Origin: Xestospongia bergquistia
Taxonomy: Eukaryota > Porifera > Demospongiae > Haplosclerida > Petrosiidae
Assembly (NCBI GenBank): GCA_963965975.1
Contig: OZ014412.1
Location: forward strand, 4,218,501 to 4,282,500
Reading direction: 5' to 3'
DNA: 64,000 bases
In this document: piece after piece, positions 1 to 11,962 of the stretch
Layout of the letters: each line of letters begins with the position of its first letter
Position numbering within the stretch: position 1 is the stretch's first letter
Notes under the pieces: model-generated
The model's database searches: none
Told to the model about the DNA's origin: nothing
Seen by the model: the letters and a program-made list of their open reading frames with translations, nothing else
Translations under genes and position numbers: made by a program

Positions 1-1079
1 AGAGATTATATTGTCTTAAATATATTAGTCTACAATCAATATAATTATAACTAAAGTCATATCTTTACCCAGAATATGATATAATTATAATTATGTTTAC
101 ATGAACTGAAGCATATAATGCAAACTAAGGTAAAACACTTTACAAAAACATTCAGGCTATAATAATATACTACGTATGTTATAAAAGCTGTACACACTGT
201 CCTGGAGGTGGTGGAATTAACTAGCTGTTACAGCTGTCACATTGTTACAACAATAGAACTAACATTTATTTTTCTATATTTTGCCAGCTGTTTTAAAATG
301 TTTGTGCAACTGTGAATGAAAAAGAAATGAATGTAATAGATGATACTATTAATTATTAATAATGAGAAAGGGTGGTGATAGAATTGACAGGTTATGTAAT
401 CTATGGCAGACACTTTAAGACATAAGCTGTTATTACTTTTAATAAAGAAGTTAAATATTGAATTAATTAATATTAAACTAGATTTATACATGCATGTAGT
501 AATCAAAAAAGTTACTTTCAATTTCAAATCCATACACACTGTCCTAAAGATGACCGAAATTAAGTAGCTATTACAAATGCAATAAATAATAGAACAAACA
601 CATCTACTTTTATATATTTTGCAGCTGTTCTCCGGTATGACTGAACACAGTACAAATATTGTATATCTTGTCTCCATCTTTCTCTGGACAAGAAATAATT
701 ACTATATAATCAAAAAAGAACTTAGATCTATTGATGAAGCAATCTAGCAATCCTTTTGTTAATTGCTGTTAATGTTTATTACATGTTTAATCTGGACTAT
801 GATAGAACTATGCAGCAGTCTCTCCTCTTTTTGCAATAGTTTGCCTACAAACTGAAAGAGAAAGACTGATAAGTCAGTTGTTTAGAAGAATGCATGTTTG
901 AACTACTCATTTCATTTTTTAATTTTGTGTGTATCGGCAAGATAACAGTTAAGTTGTTAAAACTAACAAACATTGTAACAATCACACAACATACTTGTAA
1001 ACTCAACTACACAACGTATTTGTAAAATTGAACATGTTTTTGCTATTATTGTCACAGCTTAGATATTTTAACAAAGCAT
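1..1079. other. Gene-free left edge
   Basis: I see no coding exon here. Two diverged direct repeats of roughly 110 bp lie at about 190-300 and 530-650; both begin with ACACACTGTCCT and share an AATAGAAC block and a 'CAGCTGTT' end. The stretch is the 3' flank of the minus-strand pseudocaspase-ApoL gene and would carry its 3' UTR and poly(A) site. Confidence 0.5.
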
Positions 1080-4000
1080 TTACCATAATGAAAAAAAAAT
1101 CAATATTGCCAAAATGGCAAAAACTATCACTGTTGTTCTGGATGCAGAATTCGAAAACCACCAGTGCAGCACATTGTTGCTTTCATCATTTTCTTCTGGT
1201 TCCATATTTTCAATGGTATTTTCAATGCGATGCAGCTCTCTTTTCATTTCTTTAATTTTGTCCATATACCACTTACAAGTCAAGTCTTTGTCATTTTCAC
1301 CATTTTTACCACTTTTTGCTAAATCATAGCCATTACTAGCAATCTGGTAAATATCAAGAGGTGTAGTAACAAGCAGTGCAACTCCACCAACAACTCCTCC
1401 AGCAATTGCAGCAGCTCGAAGTCCCACGGTGCCAACCCTAGCAATAACTCTGCCTGAAGTAAGTCCTATTTCAACAGCAGCTGCACCACTTTTAAAAACT
1501 CCAATACTAGCACGACTTCCAATACCCAATGTACCATGTGCTATGTCAGTTTTTTTCATTTTAGCCTTTTCTTTCGATTGAGCAGATTCATAAGCTCGAT
1601 TATATTCATTGGCTATATCATTAACATTTGAGGTAAGTTGTTGGTCAAGCTTGATTTGTTCATTTGCTTCCTTTAACCTGGAAGATTTCATTACTTTAGA
1701 GACAATAGCAGCACCAAATGATGTAGCTGTTCCTAGAGCTCCTACCCCAGCTCCTGCTAGCGTCAATCCAATAGATGCACCAAATGTAAATGGTATAAGA
1801 GCAAGACCAGTTATAGTAAGAGCACCTCCAGCAACTAGACTTGTTGCAGATCCAGCAATTTTAGCAATCCTAACATCTCTGACAATTTTTAATATCTCAT
1901 CTTTCTGATTAGTGAGTAATTCAATTGTTTGGCGACGAATAGGACACCAAATAACGAGAGATAATCGACGCCATTGGTCCAGATCTTGACAATATTGAGT
2001 GTCATCACTAAAAAATAACAAATGAATTAAATGTGAAAGCATTTTTACTATTGAAACAAAGTAAACAGATGACATAATTATTTAGGAGATCTGAACATAT
2101 ATACAAATACAAATGAGGGTAATGATGTTTGGCCATGCTTGAGAGTTTTGGGGCTTAGGTCTAGGGTAGCCTAGCAAGCTAGACTCTCCTCTTTTTGACA
2201 AGCTGATGGTTGATTAGGATCTAGAAGCAACCCAGGCTTAATGCCCCATTGGAATGATTGGAATGTGGGGTGGTACTGTAATGTTTATGTGGTGGTTATA
2301 AACAATTATTACATTGCTAGGTGACCCTAAATTATTTTTGTTTCCTTCCAAATTGGATGTTGTGATGTCAAGCTAACATGAAACCCAGGGACGTCTTATT
2401 GCAGTACTAAATAAACTTGTCAAAGAAAATGTTTCTGAGAGAATTCCAGGTTGTTACCATGTTACCTATAAACACTTTGACAGTTCATCCTTTCAAAAAA
2501 CAAATCCATATATCATAGGGTTTTACAAGTGGCTAACTAGAAAACAAAAATAACTATCCAAGTTATCAGATATATGCTATAAACACTATTTTCATATCAC
2601 TTAATTGTAAAAAAAATGAAAAATCATCTAAACCAATATCACTTTTGTCATAATCTTCTTTGTCTTCCTGGGCTGAAATACAGCATATAGAAGTTGGAGG
2701 TACAAACAATTTCAGGAGAGATATCAAAGTTTACCATTTATGCAGCAGCAACACCTTTTTCATTTAGTGCTTTCACTGATCTTTCATTAGAGCTAACAAT
2801 AGTGAAATAACTAATACAATTGATGAATGCTCATCAGAAGATATTGGTAGAATGTCATCATATTTTAAATAATATTCAATAGCAAATGAGAGAATTTGAA
2901 ATATTAGAAATAAAACAATGATTTCACTCTAAAGCTTGCATTCTCTGCCTGTTGTTAGATAATCACGAGTCATTTGAAGACAGTCTAATCAAAATTGAAT
3001 TCCAAAAAAAGGGACTATGATGACATTATCATGAAATGACACAAGTGATGTCATCATATATGATGACATCATCTTAACGATACATTCACACTACTATTAT
3101 TAATCCTATGACACATGTGATGTCATCATCATAGTACAAGTTACATTATCATACAAGTTACACCAAGAAGGACCTGCAAATAGCTTTTTTCCTCAATATA
3201 TAATACCACGTGGCAATTGTAATAACAATTTATAATCAATATGTAAACATTGTAGTACTGCCCCACATTACAATCATTCCAAAATGTCAGTAAGCTTATT
3301 TCTCTTCTAGACCCTCTTCCACCCATCAGTTTATCAAAGGAGAAGGGTCTGGCTCACTAGACTAGGTCTAAGTTGAGAAAACGGTTTATGTTGTTTTCAT
3401 CAAAACTTCTGGTTTATTAATTTATCGGCACCTAATTAAGGCAAAAACTGGTGCCAGCTACTTAGACACACCAAAAAGTTTTGACTGACTGTTAAAGTAG
3501 ATGAATATGTAAATTTTAGTGCATATAACTTACTTGTTGTGAGTTGGTCTAGTTGCTAAAATTCTGTTGCAAGGACGATCGAAATTTGTTCTAGACTCAA
3601 CACGACAATTTTGGTCTCTGAGTTCTTGTTTTATTTTATCAACTATTTCATCAATCGGTGTAGTAAAGCAAAGAGCTTTCATACGATCGACAAAAACTGG
3701 TACTTGTGATTCATTTGTAGGATATACAGAGAGAACTACGGAATTGGAAGGACTAGATATACGATGGTCAATAACGGCTCGATTTTTAGTCCGAATAGTT
3801 TGAAAAATAAACAGTTTTGGTTTGTACTTAAGCTGTGGACAGTTTTCATCGGAGAAATAGCCTAGTATATCTCCAATTGGTATAGCTTCATTATTACTGC
3901 CATATATCCCTGGTGCTTTTCCCTCGCTAAGAATAATCAGAACAAAGGCATTAAATTTTGCTCGAAACTCAGTTGCAATGTCCTGAACTATTGTAAGCAG

Positions 4001-4234
4001 ATCATTAAGAGCTTTACTTGAAAGACAATTGAAACATAAAACCAGAAAACCTAACGTATTCTTAAAATAATAGTTGAGATCATGTACTTCCTCGCGACGT
4101 TCCATCTGCACACTATTGGATTTATCTGCATTAGTTTCCACAACATTATCAACAATTATTGCAAACCCTGAAAATTAAGGGAAAATATCATGCAAGCACG
4201 TATGAGAGTCCATACCTTGTTCTTGTTTTGGCAT
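1080..4234 (-). CDS. Pseudocaspase-ApoL fusion protein with C-terminal membrane anchor (copy C0)
   Basis: Three exons: 4216-4234, 3534-4167 and 1080-2007, with GT-AG borders in phases 1 and 2, giving 526 aa. Residues about 7-205 match the caspase p20/p10 fold: 'GFAIIVDN' strand, 'FVLIILSEG', 'CPQLKYKPKLFIFQ', and a p10-like part with 'SNSVVLSVYP'. The catalytic SHG motif reads S87-E88-G89 and the QACRG motif reads Q129-T-I-R-T133, so His and Cys are both replaced and the domain should not cleave protein. Exon 3 encodes an apolipoprotein-L-type region with a Gly/Ala-rich hydrophobic hairpin ('LTITGLALIPFTFGASIG') and a second hydrophobic stretch. The protein ends in a single hydrophobic helix ('TTVIVFAILAILIFFSLW'), a likely tail anchor absent from the two plus-strand paralogs. 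The start is the only ATG before the donor and is matched by the paralogs' gene structure. The function is inferred to concern cell death or membranes, not shown. Confidence 0.8.
3046..3071. repeat. 26-bp perfect palindrome in intron 2 of C0
   Basis: The arms TGATGTCATCATA and TATGATGACATCA are exact reverse complements with no loop. Further TGATGACAT/ATGTCATCA words lie within about 100 bp on both sides (3018-3130), so this is a cluster of related inverted words inside a 1.5 kb intron, about twice the length of the same intron in the paralogs. The TGATGTCATCA word resembles bZIP (CREB/ATF-type) sites; a site role is only a guess. Confidence 0.7.
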
Positions 4235-4440
4235 TTTTTTTTAAAATTGCCACAGACAGTGAGTACTTTCTGTAGTGAGAAACGAACTTAAGCTTTTTTC
4301 GTATAATATAAGGCTAGAATACGATTATATCATAGATTGTGGGCTATTTATAATTTATTCTCACGATCAATGATGTATGTATAACGCGGCTTTAATCATA
4401 ATTAATATTACAATAATAGGAGTGGCTCAATGCTGGTTGT
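4235..4440 (-). promoter_or_regulatory. Conserved promoter/5' UTR block of C0
   Basis: Read on the minus strand, this stretch aligns with the region upstream of the two plus-strand paralogs although those genes have clearly diverged. Shared words include CAGCATTGAGCCACTCC, AGCCTTATAT and TTTCTCACTACAGAAA followed by TACTCACTGTCTG just before the ATG. Conservation of non-coding sequence between old paralogs suggests the core promoter and leader. CCTTATAT may act as a weak TATA-like element. Confidence 0.55.
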
Positions 4441-5510
4441 GAATTATGTATATGCATATGCAAGCTATACCTATTTGTATGATCAAATTGTAGATTAGGA
4501 TATATAAAACGTGAAAACGTTTTCTCGCTAAAAGAAAAAGTAAACTACAAATATTATTCATGCAAACGTACAATTTTTGATAGATCAGTGTACATAGATA
4601 GTTTTCAGTGATTTAACTACTAGTCCATTGTGATGTAAATCTCCATTGACATTGTCCTATGTGATTATGAATGTAAATAGGATAGAATAAGCACCACTTA
4701 CCTTTATCCTATTACAATCAATTATCATATGTGATATAATGCCAAAATTTTTACATAAAAGTTATTAGAGAAGAACACTAATATAATCCAAAACAACTCA
4801 CTGAGAGATAAAATCTATGAATAAAGAGTAACTTACATATTAGCATATGTTATTACATAAGGTCACCACTTCAACATCTTCCATTATCCTAATACAAAGA
4901 TAGTACTAATATTGATTTCTAATGACTACGGTACCCATGTGATCTAAATGTTACCATAACATTATTACTACCTGTTAGATCAGTAGGTTATAACCTAATA
5001 TATTATATAGAAAGACAAATTAAAGAGTAACTGACATATTAGCATAGAAAAACATTAAAGTAAGTATAAAGTTGTATACAAGAGCTATAAAAATTAATAT
5101 AATATATAGAACATTTCATCTCTCTAATTCAGAACACTTGTTCTGGAACCTTACTAATATTTATATTAAGGACATCTCTATACTAAGGACATTGTCCACA
5201 ATAAAAGAGATTCTTCAATATCAGGACTTTTCCATTATGTGCTCCTGACTGTACATTAGATTAAAAGTCTAATGTCAACAATGTCCTCTATCAGTGGAGG
5301 TTGTGTAAACATAGCATCAATCGCTATGAGGCATTTTGTCATTTATCAAAAATATTCGCAACAAAATCGCATACACTTAGTCATTTATACTGTACATGTA
5401 ATATATCTAATATTAAATTTATACATAAATAAAGTATAGGACGAGGTTGTATATTAACTATTGACCTAGAAGTTTCCAATGTACTTGTCCATTTGTGCAA
5501 TCCTTTTTTA

Positions 5511-8500
5511 ATTACCACATATCATTATAGTTACATAGAGTACATTCTAATATTATTAATGTATAAACTGACTAACTTATATTATAAATCTGACAATACA
5601 GTAAACCTCATATCATAACATGTACTTGAATTCAGTGGTACACAATTCTAGTGTATATAAAAGAGTGACATAATGAGTAATGGGCATGGACACTACTTAT
5701 CATGACAGTGAGTTATCTGTTGACATAATATACTCATAAGGAGTTTCTATGGTTATTATGAAAGGTTTCTAAGATAAATATATTTTATGTATAATAGAAA
5801 AGAAGCAGACTATAAACTTGTTATACTATCATTATAATAATTATTAATTGTTAATTATTACCAATAACAGTTGTTATACTATTATACTATTACTTTCAAT
5901 ACACATTTACTGTCCATGTAATAACAACATATTATAAACTCATATACTTCTTTCTACATATAATGCTCTTAGTTCTGTAAACTTTGTATCATAACAGATA
6001 CTTAATCCAATATTACACTAGTCCAGTATAGAGAAAAGATAGCATTATGGAAAATAGGCTATGTATATCTGATAGTCTAAAGCTTTATAGACAAAAGGAA
6101 GATGTTGGCCTTGACACATACTTCCACAAATTGTTATAATACTAGTGTGCTTTAAACATCTATCTTATATGAGTTCCAGGCAGTGATCCACATAGACTTT
6201 GGAGCGTGAGGCTGTGTAAAGACAGAGGTTCTACTAGCTATCTGCCAAGACATTTTTAGATAGGTTAGGAGCTCTTTTAGGCTCTATTGATTTGCATAAG
6301 CCAGTATCCTCTATAGTCAAGTGGAATGACCCTTTATAATATTATAAAATATCTTATATCTCTTAATGTAAACCTAAGTCTGGTTCTAAGTTTACCTTGA
6401 AGAATGTTATATGATATAGTAATAGCATAGATAGCCATATTACTGACATAATAGCACTTCATGTGTGCCACCTGAAATATTACACATATGTCCTACAATA
6501 TCACACACTTATGATAAAGGTTATTGTCTTGACTATAGTCAGAGTATGTCTTTATAAATATATAAAATTACACTAGACAACAAAACAACATACATTTAGT
6601 ACTTTATAATGTACATGTACATATATAACATAAACCTAATATTAATTAATACATGTATACATGTATAAAGTATAGGATGAGGTTACCAACAAAGTAGCCT
6701 ATATATTAACCACTTACCTAGAAGCTCCAAATGTACTTGTCCATTTGTCACATTAATTTAAAACACCTGAACAGATCATTAGTAGTATATAGTCTAATAT
6801 ATGGAGGAGAGATATGATAAAATAAGTAAATTTTTGTCATAATTAATTATGTCATATTAGCAACAATAATAATAATTGACATAAATGAATGTAAATTATA
6901 AATTAGATTATAATCACTTTAAGATAACAGTGAAGAATAATGTCTATTTGTTGATATTGTCTAAATATTTGACAATCCCTTTCCCACATATCATTATAGT
7001 TACATAGAGTACATTCTAATATTATTAATCTATATACTGACTAACTTATATTACAATACTGACAATACAGTAAACCTCATATCATAACATAGAAGCTCCC
7101 AATGTATTTGTCCATTTGTCATGTTTTACCATATATCACTATAGTTACATAGAATAGATTCTAATAATATCAATGTATAAACTGACTAACTTATATTATA
7201 ATACTGTCTGTTCAATAAACCTCATATCATAGTGTATACTTAATTTAATAGTACACAATTCTAGTGTATATAAAGAAGTGACATAATGAGTAATGGGCAT
7301 GGATGCTACTTATCATAACAGTGAGTTGTCTGTTGATATAATATACCCGCAAGGAGTTTCTATGGTTACTATGAAAGGTTTCTAAGATAAATATATTTTA
7401 TGTATAATAGAAAAAGAAGCAGACTATAAAGTTGTTAAACTATTATAATAAACATTATAATCATTTATTAATTGTTAATTATTACCAATAACAGCTGTTA
7501 TACTATTATACTATTATTACTTTCAATACGCATTTACTGTCCATGTAATAACAACATATTATAAACTCATATACTTCTTTCTACATATAATGCTCTTAGT
7601 TCAGTAAACTCTGTATCATAACAGATACTTAATCCAATATTACACTAGTCCAGTATAGAGAAAAGATAGCATGATGGAAAATAGGCTGTGTATATCTGAT
7701 AGTCTAAAGCTTTATAGACAAAAGGAAGATGTTGGCCTTGACACATACTTCCACAAATTGTTATAATACTAGTGTGCTTTAAACATCTATCTTATATGAG
7801 TTCCAGGCAGTGATCCACATAGACTTTGGAGCGTGAGGCTGTGTAAAGACAGAGGTTCTACTAGCTATCTGCCAAGACATTTTTAGATAGATTAGGAGCT
7901 CTTTTAGGCTCTATTGATTTGCATATGCTAGGATTGTAGCCAGTATCCTCTATAGTCAAGTGGAACGACCCTTTATAATATTATCAAATATCTTATGTCT
8001 CTTAATGTAAACCTAAGTCTGGTTCTAGATTTACCCCAAAGAATGTTATATGATATAGTAATAGCATAGGTAGCCATATTAATGACACAACAGCACTTCA
8101 TGTGGAATATTACACATATGTCCTACAATATCACACATTTATGATAAAGGTTATTGTCCTGATATAGTCAAAATATGTCTTTGTTAGGACATAATACATA
8201 AAATTACATTAGACAACAAAAAAACATACATTTAGTTATTTCTAATATACATGTACATATATAATATATCATATATTAATTAATACATGTATACATGTAT
8301 AAAGTATAGGATGAGGTTACCAACAAAGTAGCCTATATATTAACCACTTACCTAGAAGCTCCAAATGTACTTGTCCATTTGTCACATTAATTTAAAACAC
8401 CTGAACAGATCATTAGTAGTATATAGTCTAATATATGGAGGAGAGATGTGATATAAATTTTGATCATGATTAATTATGTCATATTAATGTACAGTAATAA

Positions 8501-10045
8501 TAATTGACATAAATATATGTAAATATAAATTAGATTTTAAGATTGTTGTCTAATGTAATCTAAATTAACACACACACACACACACTATACTATTGATATA
8601 TGTTGAGGAAGCCTTACCAATGTCAAAAGTTTATAATTCAGTACCAGAGTTAAGGACATTAGATTCCTGGAACTTTATCTTTTCTGGTATATTAACATCA
8701 TTTATAGTAAAACTTATCATCCCAATTATAGTCACATTTATGATAAAGGCTATTGTCTTGATTATAGTTGAAATATGTCTTTCATAATGCTTGTTTGGTA
8801 ATAATTAATAATTATTAATAATAATTATAATATTTATTATAATAGTGTTTGCTCAGATATACTAGTTTACCAAGTAGTTTTTGATGGGATGGACATAACA
8901 GTGAGTTATCTGTTGATATAGTCTACCCATAGGGAGTTTATAGTTACTACTATGAAAGGTTTCTAAAGTAATTCTATTTTATGTATAATAGAAAAAGAAG
9001 TAGACTATCAAGTTGTTATAGTACTAAAAGAGAATCCATATCTATATATTTTGACTAACATGTCCATTATATTTGAATGGTTGGACAGCTGATTGTAAAA
9101 CCAATCATTACTTTCAAGAAAGTAGTTAAATATTAAAATTAATATGACAACATCCTGAACAAACAGGGTGTCCTCAATTCAAATGATTTCCTATGTTTCA
9201 CTACAGTACATACATTGATATTAATATAACATTATGTATGCTAATAATCTACATTATATACAGACATTGATATGCAATATTATTTTATTACCTTATGATG
9301 AGGTCATTGTTAATATATAATTCATTAATTTTAAATATTTAGATAACAGTGAAGAGTAATGTCTATTTGTTGATATTGTCTAAACATTTGACAATCCCTT
9401 TCCCACATATCAGTATAGTTACATAGAGTACATTCTAATATTATTAATCTATATACTGACTAACTTATATTATAATACTGACAATACAGTAAACCTCATA
9501 TCATAACGTATACTTAATTCAATAGTACACCATTCTAGTGTGTATAAAAGAGTGACATAATGAGTAATGGGCATGGACACTACTTATCATGACAGTGAGT
9601 TATCTGTTGACATAATATACTCATAAGGAGTTTCTATGGTTACTATGAAAGGTTTCTAAGATAAATATATTTTATATATAATAGAAAAAGAAGCAGACTA
9701 TAAACTTGTTATACTATCATTATAATAATTATTAATTGTTAATTATTACCAATAACAGTTGTTATACTATTATATTATTACTTTCAATACACATTTACTG
9801 TCCATGTAATAACAACATATTATAAACTCATATACTTCTTTGTATATATAATGCTCTTAGTTCAGTAAACTTTGTATCATAACAGATACTTAATCCAATA
9901 TTACACTAGTCCAGTATAGAGAAAAGATAGCATGATGGAAAATAGGCTGTGTATATCTGATAGTCTAAAGCTTTATAGACAAAAGGAAGATGTTGGCCTT
10001 GACACATACTTCCACAAATTGTTATAATACTAGTGTGCTTTATAT
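5511..10045. repeat. ~1.6 kb long-period tandem repeat, about 2.5 copies
   Basis: Copy a starts near 5511, copy b near 7123 and a truncated copy c near 9402. Each opens with TATAGTTACATAGA and carries, in the same order, GACATAATGAGTAATGGGCA, a TTTCTATGGTTA block, GGAAGATGTTGGCCTTGACA and, in a and b, ACTTACCTAGAAGCTCCAAA near the end. Similar but rearranged fragments recur at about 15230-16020 and 46100-46900. No transposase-like frame and no clear termini were seen, so this may be a non-autonomous element or a satellite-like duplication. Confidence 0.7.
8895..9266 (+). repeat. Left arm of ~370-bp inverted repeat
   Basis: This arm is the reverse complement, with scattered changes, of 14331-14712 and of 45192-45565. 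It contains TTGACTAACATGTCC, CAATCATTACTTTCAAGAAA and GGGTGTCCTCAATTC. With the arm near 14.5 kb it brackets the block that holds the PhyH fossil and receptor pseudogene H1. Confidence 0.7.
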
Positions 10046-10264
10046 TATAATAAGACTAGTAACATACTAGACAGAGAGGGTGTCCTCAATTCAAATGATT
10101 TCCTATGTTTCACTACAGTACATACATTGATACTAATATAACATTATGTATGCTAATAATCAACATTATATACAGACATTGATACATAATAATTTTATTT
10201 GACAATGAAGTCATTACTGTTTTCCTGATTCAATTATAGTACAAACAAACCCCATATTATATTT

Positions 10265-11724
10265 TATTTATTATCAGTCCAGTTTGGATCAAACACAAGA
10301 GGGGAAAACCATCTCTACAATCATCTGTCCCTACAAGGAATATATAAACAATATTATGTAATAAAACATATCACAGTGATATGAAAGACTGATCTTATAA
10401 AAGTCAGATAAGATGACTAAATGTCCCTCCTCCATGTTTATTGAAATAGATAAGTCATTGAATTTGATTATTAAAGCACTAGTATCCAACTAACAATAGT
10501 CTCATAAATGTATATATTTTATACAGACAAACTGACCCAAATCTTGTAACTTTACATGTAGCAGTCTCAAGATAAAACGTTCTCCATAGATGAAATTCAA
10601 TGACTATCTAATACAATAAACACAAGGGAGGGATTGCTAGTTACCCAATCAGTACTAGTATATATATATACCAGTACCAACATAAACATATTTCTGTCAC
10701 CTGACTGAATTTTGTTTTTGATTAGTCTCCCTATTGTAATAAATAATGTTATACCTTTTTAATGATAAATACTCCGTTTAACAAACACTCATTAGTATTA
10801 GAACAGACACCATCAACAAAATAGTTAACAACACAAGCTCTTCTTGGTCTGTCTGATCTATAGTAGTTAGTATATGTTATTATTATTTAGTAAATGTAGT
10901 ACTAACTTGTTACTGTATGAACCATGTACCATAAGAGGATGATGAAAACTAACATGTCCTCTCTTTAAACCAGATGGAACAGGTTTGAACTGAGATAACT
11001 CATCATCAGTTAATACCTAATATTAGATAGTATGGTCTATTAATAGTATTGTGTTTTATATTATAGTATTATGTTTATATATATATATATATAGTATTGT
11101 GTAATAGTAATATTTTCTATAAGTAGTATTATGATATTGTTTTATAAATAGCATTATGTACTATAAATAGTATGTTCTATTAATGTTATTGTGTTTTATA
11201 ATATGGTTTTAGACCACACATTCATTTTTGTTGTATTATATTATTATATGTGACTATTGAATATCAAATACAATTAAATTACAAAAGAACAGATACAATA
11301 AATATATTACACACTACAACTAATGATTATCTATAATTATTATAACTAGTATAATAAATGAATAAAACTACTTAATTATATTGTTCTATCCTGTAAAGTT
11401 TTTATCTACTCTATTATTGTTCCTTGTTATAACTTATATTAGTACTATATTTAAAACAATATTTACTAATTATAAATTATAGTTTAATTATATAATGTGA
11501 TATTAATAAAGTATTAATGTGTTATGTATTATAGATACCTTTTTAATAGACTCCATATCACCAAATGAGGCATCAGTTATGGGGAGTGGTTTATTATTTC
11601 TATGCCATCTAATAATAAGACATTATAATAATAGGATTTACTAATAATATACTGACCTGTGTGATCCAGGTATAAAATGTAAACCACCAGTATCAAGAGT
11701 CTGGTCATCCAATGCAATATGTAC
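10265..11724 (-). pseudogene. PhyH-like dioxygenase fossil P0 (last five exons only)
   Basis: Exons equivalent to 7-11 of the intact paralog at 53.6-56.7 kb remain: 11657-11724, 11539-11608, 10907-11016, 10755-10857 and the terminal exon starting at 10330. They keep 'ALDDQTLDTGG', the 'FIPGSHR' strand and the distal 'HHPLMVHGS' motif. Exons 1-6 are gone, including the HQD iron-binding motif, so no active enzyme can be made. In the last exon an extra C in the run near 10300 shifts the frame and brings an early stop at 10289-10291. The missing 5' half is replaced at a minisatellite-like sequence by the start of the receptor pseudogene on the other strand. Confidence 0.75.
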
Positions 11725-11962
11725 CTATAGTAACAGCAATTAACAACATGTATCTATGGTAACAGCAATAATAATAACATGTATCTAATACTATCTATGG
11801 TAACAGCAATTAACAACATGTATCTATAGTAACAGCAATAACATATGGACAGTAGTATATATAAGGTCTATTATTAATTAGTGTGTCTAAACTTAGCAAG
11901 TACCTGAGCCTCAAATCTTATAGCTATTATTCTAATTCTCTATATATCGTCGATGTTCTATC

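Larger units (their letters stand above)
4441..10264. other. Gene-free repeat-rich interval
   Basis: No exon with supporting splice sites was found on either strand; the short reading frames here have no domain signature. The interval is built of interspersed and tandem repeats listed separately, with (CA)n at about 8571-8586 and several AT-rich runs. It separates the old C0 gene from the recently duplicated cassettes. Confidence 0.6.

Noticed and set aside
1609-1908. Plus-strand 99-aa frame rich in Ala/Pro
   Set aside because: Antisense of the ApoL exon; composition mirrors the Gly/Ala-rich membrane segments.
8593-8787. 64-aa hydrophobic frame
   Set aside because: It lies in a dispersed ~180-bp repeat; other copies of the repeat break the frame.
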